From: Candidatus Puniceispirillum sp.
GTDB taxonomy: Bacteria; Pseudomonadota; Alphaproteobacteria; Puniceispirillales; Puniceispirillaceae
DNA length: 16,081 bases
Reading direction: 5' to 3'
Assembly: GCA_016780525.1 (NCBI GenBank)
Contig: JADHLR010000020.1
Coordinates: forward strand, 1 to 16,081
Shown: piece after piece, positions 14,704 to 16,081 of the stretch
Position numbering within the stretch: position 1 is the first letter of the stretch
Layout: the number at the start of each line of letters is the position of its first letter
Program-made: the position numbers and the translations under genes
The notes under the pieces: generated by a model
Told to the model about the DNA's origin: nothing
The model's input: the letters and a program-made list of their open reading frames with translations, nothing else
The model's database searches: none

Positions 14704-15695
14704 GTATGGTTACCCTTGAACTGGATGATATTTACCAGCTCGCGTATGACGTGATGCTGGCCAATGGCTGTGACCGTGATAATGCGGCCGCACTTGCCGA
14801 TATTATTTGCCGGGCAGAACGTGATGGGTCGCATTCGCATGGGCTGTTCCGGGTGCCGGGCTATGTCAAAGCCTTGCGCAGCGGCAAGGTAGACGGCAAG
14901 GCCAAGCCAACGGTAAAACATGTCACCCCAGCGGTGATTCAAATTGATGGCAATGGGTGTTTTGCACCCTTGGCGCAAGCTGTCGGTTTGCCGTTATTGG
15001 CAGATGCCACGGGTAAAATTGGTATCGCCGCTCTATCGCTTGTTGGCATCCATCATTTTGCCGCGCTATGGCCGGAAACCGAATATCTCGCAGATCGTGG
15101 GTTTGTCGGGCTGGCTTGTACGGCCTATATGCCGATGGTGGCACCGGCAGGAAGCAAAGAGGCCCTGTTTGGCACGAATCCGATCTCATTTGCCTGGCCG
15201 CGACCCGGACATGGCCCGGTGGTGTATGATATGGCAACGGCGGCGATGGCGATGGGTGATGTGCAGATTGCGGCACGTGATGGTCACGATGTCCCACCCG
15301 GCACCGGGCTTGATGCGGACGGCAATCCCAGCACAGATCCGGCGGCGATTGCCAAGGGTGTCTTGCTGCCTTTTGGCGGCTATAAAGGTTCGGCGATTGC
15401 GCTTATGGTTGAATTACTGGCAGCCGGTCTGACCGGTGAACAATTCAGCTATGAAGCCCGCGCAACCGACAATAAAGATGGCGGCCCGCCGCGTGGTGGC
15501 GAGATGATTATCGGCATGTCGCCTGATATCATCGCCGGGCCAAATTGGCAGGATCATGTCGAGGCATTTATGCAGAAAATGACCAGCCTTGACGGCGTCC
15601 GCATGCCGGGGGCTCGCCGCCATAAAAACCGCCTCGATACCGGCCCGCGGCAGATCAATGCGGCGCTTGTCGATACCATTAAAGAACTAGTTTGA
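14700..15695 (+). CDS. Ldh-family oxidoreductase, DpkA-like (pyrroline/piperideine-2-carboxylate reductase type)
   Basis: 331-residue NAD(P)H-dependent oxidoreductase of the malate/L-lactate dehydrogenase-2 (YlbC/DpkA) fold. Visible hallmarks are DGSHSHGLFRVPGY (42-55, catalytic His region), IHHFAALWPETEYLA (117-131), FGTNPISFAWP (157-167), YDMATAAMAMGDVQIAARDG (176-195) and LLPFGGYKGSAIALMVELLA (222-241). The HFAALWP and MATAAMAMGDVQIAA forms recall DpkA, which reduces delta1-piperideine-2-carboxylate and delta1-pyrroline-2-carboxylate to pipecolate and proline; this is family knowledge, not proof. A GTG start at 14700 overlaps the proV stop (GTGA), indicating coupling; ATG 14706 is an alternative. 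Being in the importer operon suggests that a cyclic amino acid derived from the imported solute is its substrate. Sulfolactate or malate dehydrogenase activity is the main alternative. Confidence 0.88.
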   Translation: MSMVTLELDDIYQLAYDVMLANGCDRDNAAALADIICRAERDGSHSHGLFRVPGYVKALRSGKVDGKAKPTVKHVTPAVIQIDGNGCFAPLAQAVGLPLLADATGKIGIAALSLVGIHHFAALWPETEYLADRGFVGLACTAYMPMVAPAGSKEALFGTNPISFAWPRPGHGPVVYDMATAAMAMGDVQIAARDGHDVPPGTGLDADGNPSTDPAAIAKGVLLPFGGYKGSAIALMVELLAAGLTGEQFSYEARATDNKDGGPPRGGEMIIGMSPDIIAGPNWQDHVEAFMQKMTSLDGVRMPGARRHKNRLDTGPRQINAALVDTIKELV

Positions 15696-16081
15696 CCGCT
15701 TGTGAGAGCCGCTGTTTGCCGCGTGGGATGATGTGTTGTCTGGCGGGTCATTTCCATCAATGACGGTGATTAACGCATCTGCACATATGGCGTAGTCGGA
15801 ACCAAGCATCATTGGGTTGATTTCGATTTCCACTATATCTGACCGGGCGTGCATAAGACGCACCAACGCCTGTATTTGATCCAATATCGCCTGCCGTGAA
15901 ACAGCTGGCCCTCCACGAAAGCCACCAAGCAGACGGGCCATGCGCAAACTATCCAGGGCCGCCAGCACGGATAGATCATCGGCCGGGACAAACAGGGTCG
16001 ATGCATCCTGTAAAATTTCAGTCAAAACGCCGCCACTGGCAATTGTCAATATCAGTCCAAATTGCGCGTCACGCCGCAGGC
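15687..16081 (-). CDS. NDP-forming acyl-CoA synthetase (ATP-grasp), C-terminal fragment
   Basis: Only the last ~130 residues are in the window; the gene enters from the right edge. The reading frame is open to the edge, beginning LRRDAQFGLIL followed by TIASGGVLTEILQD, then LFVPADDLSVLAAL, ARLLGGFRGGPAV and EIEINPMMLG. These match the end of the ATP-grasp domain of acetate-CoA ligase/acyl-CoA synthetase (ADP-forming) proteins: the RRDxxFG and GG(V/I)xxE steps and the closing EI(E/D)INP. The family makes acyl-CoA from an acid, CoA and ATP. A leucine codon TTG at 16047-16049 could be mistaken for a start. A ~30-residue polar tail follows the domain. The 3' end overlaps the reductase gene by nine bases. 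The substrate cannot be inferred from this part. Confidence 0.85.
   Translation of the reverse strand, partial: LRRDAQFGLILTIASGGVLTEILQDASTLFVPADDLSVLAALDSLRMARLLGGFRGGPAVSRQAILDQIQALVRLMHARSDIVEIEINPMMLGSDYAICADALITVIDGNDPPDNTSSHAANSGSHKRSN

Noticed and set aside
1..16081. CRISPR array, insertion sequence, tRNA/rRNA genes, or defence system
   Set aside because: No regularly spaced direct repeats, transposase-like proteins, tRNA-like cloverleaf or defence-type domains were seen in reading both strands.

Overview
The window looks like a compact chromosomal segment of a marine-type alphaproteobacterium. The basis is gene content: B12-dependent methylmalonyl-CoA mutase, a GlxA/GbdR-type regulator, betaine aldehyde dehydrogenase, a glycine betaine-type ABC importer and an NDP-forming acyl-CoA synthetase. 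Very tight packing supports this. A SAR116/Puniceispirillum-like or other streamlined alphaproteobacterium is my best guess, but it is inference from style and content. I see no rRNA, tRNA, CRISPR array, insertion sequence or phage gene, and every stretch without a gene is under 300 bases.

Left part (1-4317): mutA (5' end cut by the window edge) and mutB form a translationally coupled pair for methylmalonyl-CoA/succinyl-CoA interconversion. sufE (Fe-S cluster assembly) follows. Middle part (4314-9146): a GlxA-family AraC-type regulator on the minus strand, a SpoU/TrmH-family RNA methyltransferase (+), a class I SAM-dependent, RlmI-like methyltransferase (-), and an Lrp/AsnC regulator (+) whose end overlaps the start of a GT4 glycosyltransferase (+).

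Right part (9131-15695) is the most coherent block, a quaternary-amine/imino-acid locus. A betaine-aldehyde dehydrogenase-like enzyme (-) diverges from a class II aldolase/adducin-family protein (+). After a 247-base leader with two inverted repeats come proX, proW and proV (substrate-binding protein, permease, ATPase). A DpkA-like Ldh-family imine reductase is fused to the operon by a 4-base GTGA overlap. At the right edge lies the C-terminal end of an ATP-grasp, NDP-forming acyl-CoA synthetase on the minus strand.

A likely working picture (inference): the importer brings in glycine betaine or a cyclic imino-acid betaine, the dehydrogenase handles a trimethylammonium aldehyde, the DpkA-like enzyme reduces a cyclic imine, and the GlxA/GbdR-type protein is a candidate regulator. 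A striking structural point is that all four convergent gene pairs overlap at their 3' ends (by 4, 4, 16 and 9 bases), leaving no room for conventional terminators. I found no clearly novel multi-gene defence or mobile system. The more interesting leads are the transporter-reductase coupling, the adducin-like protein without the usual catalytic glutamate, and the leader and intercistronic hairpins around proX.
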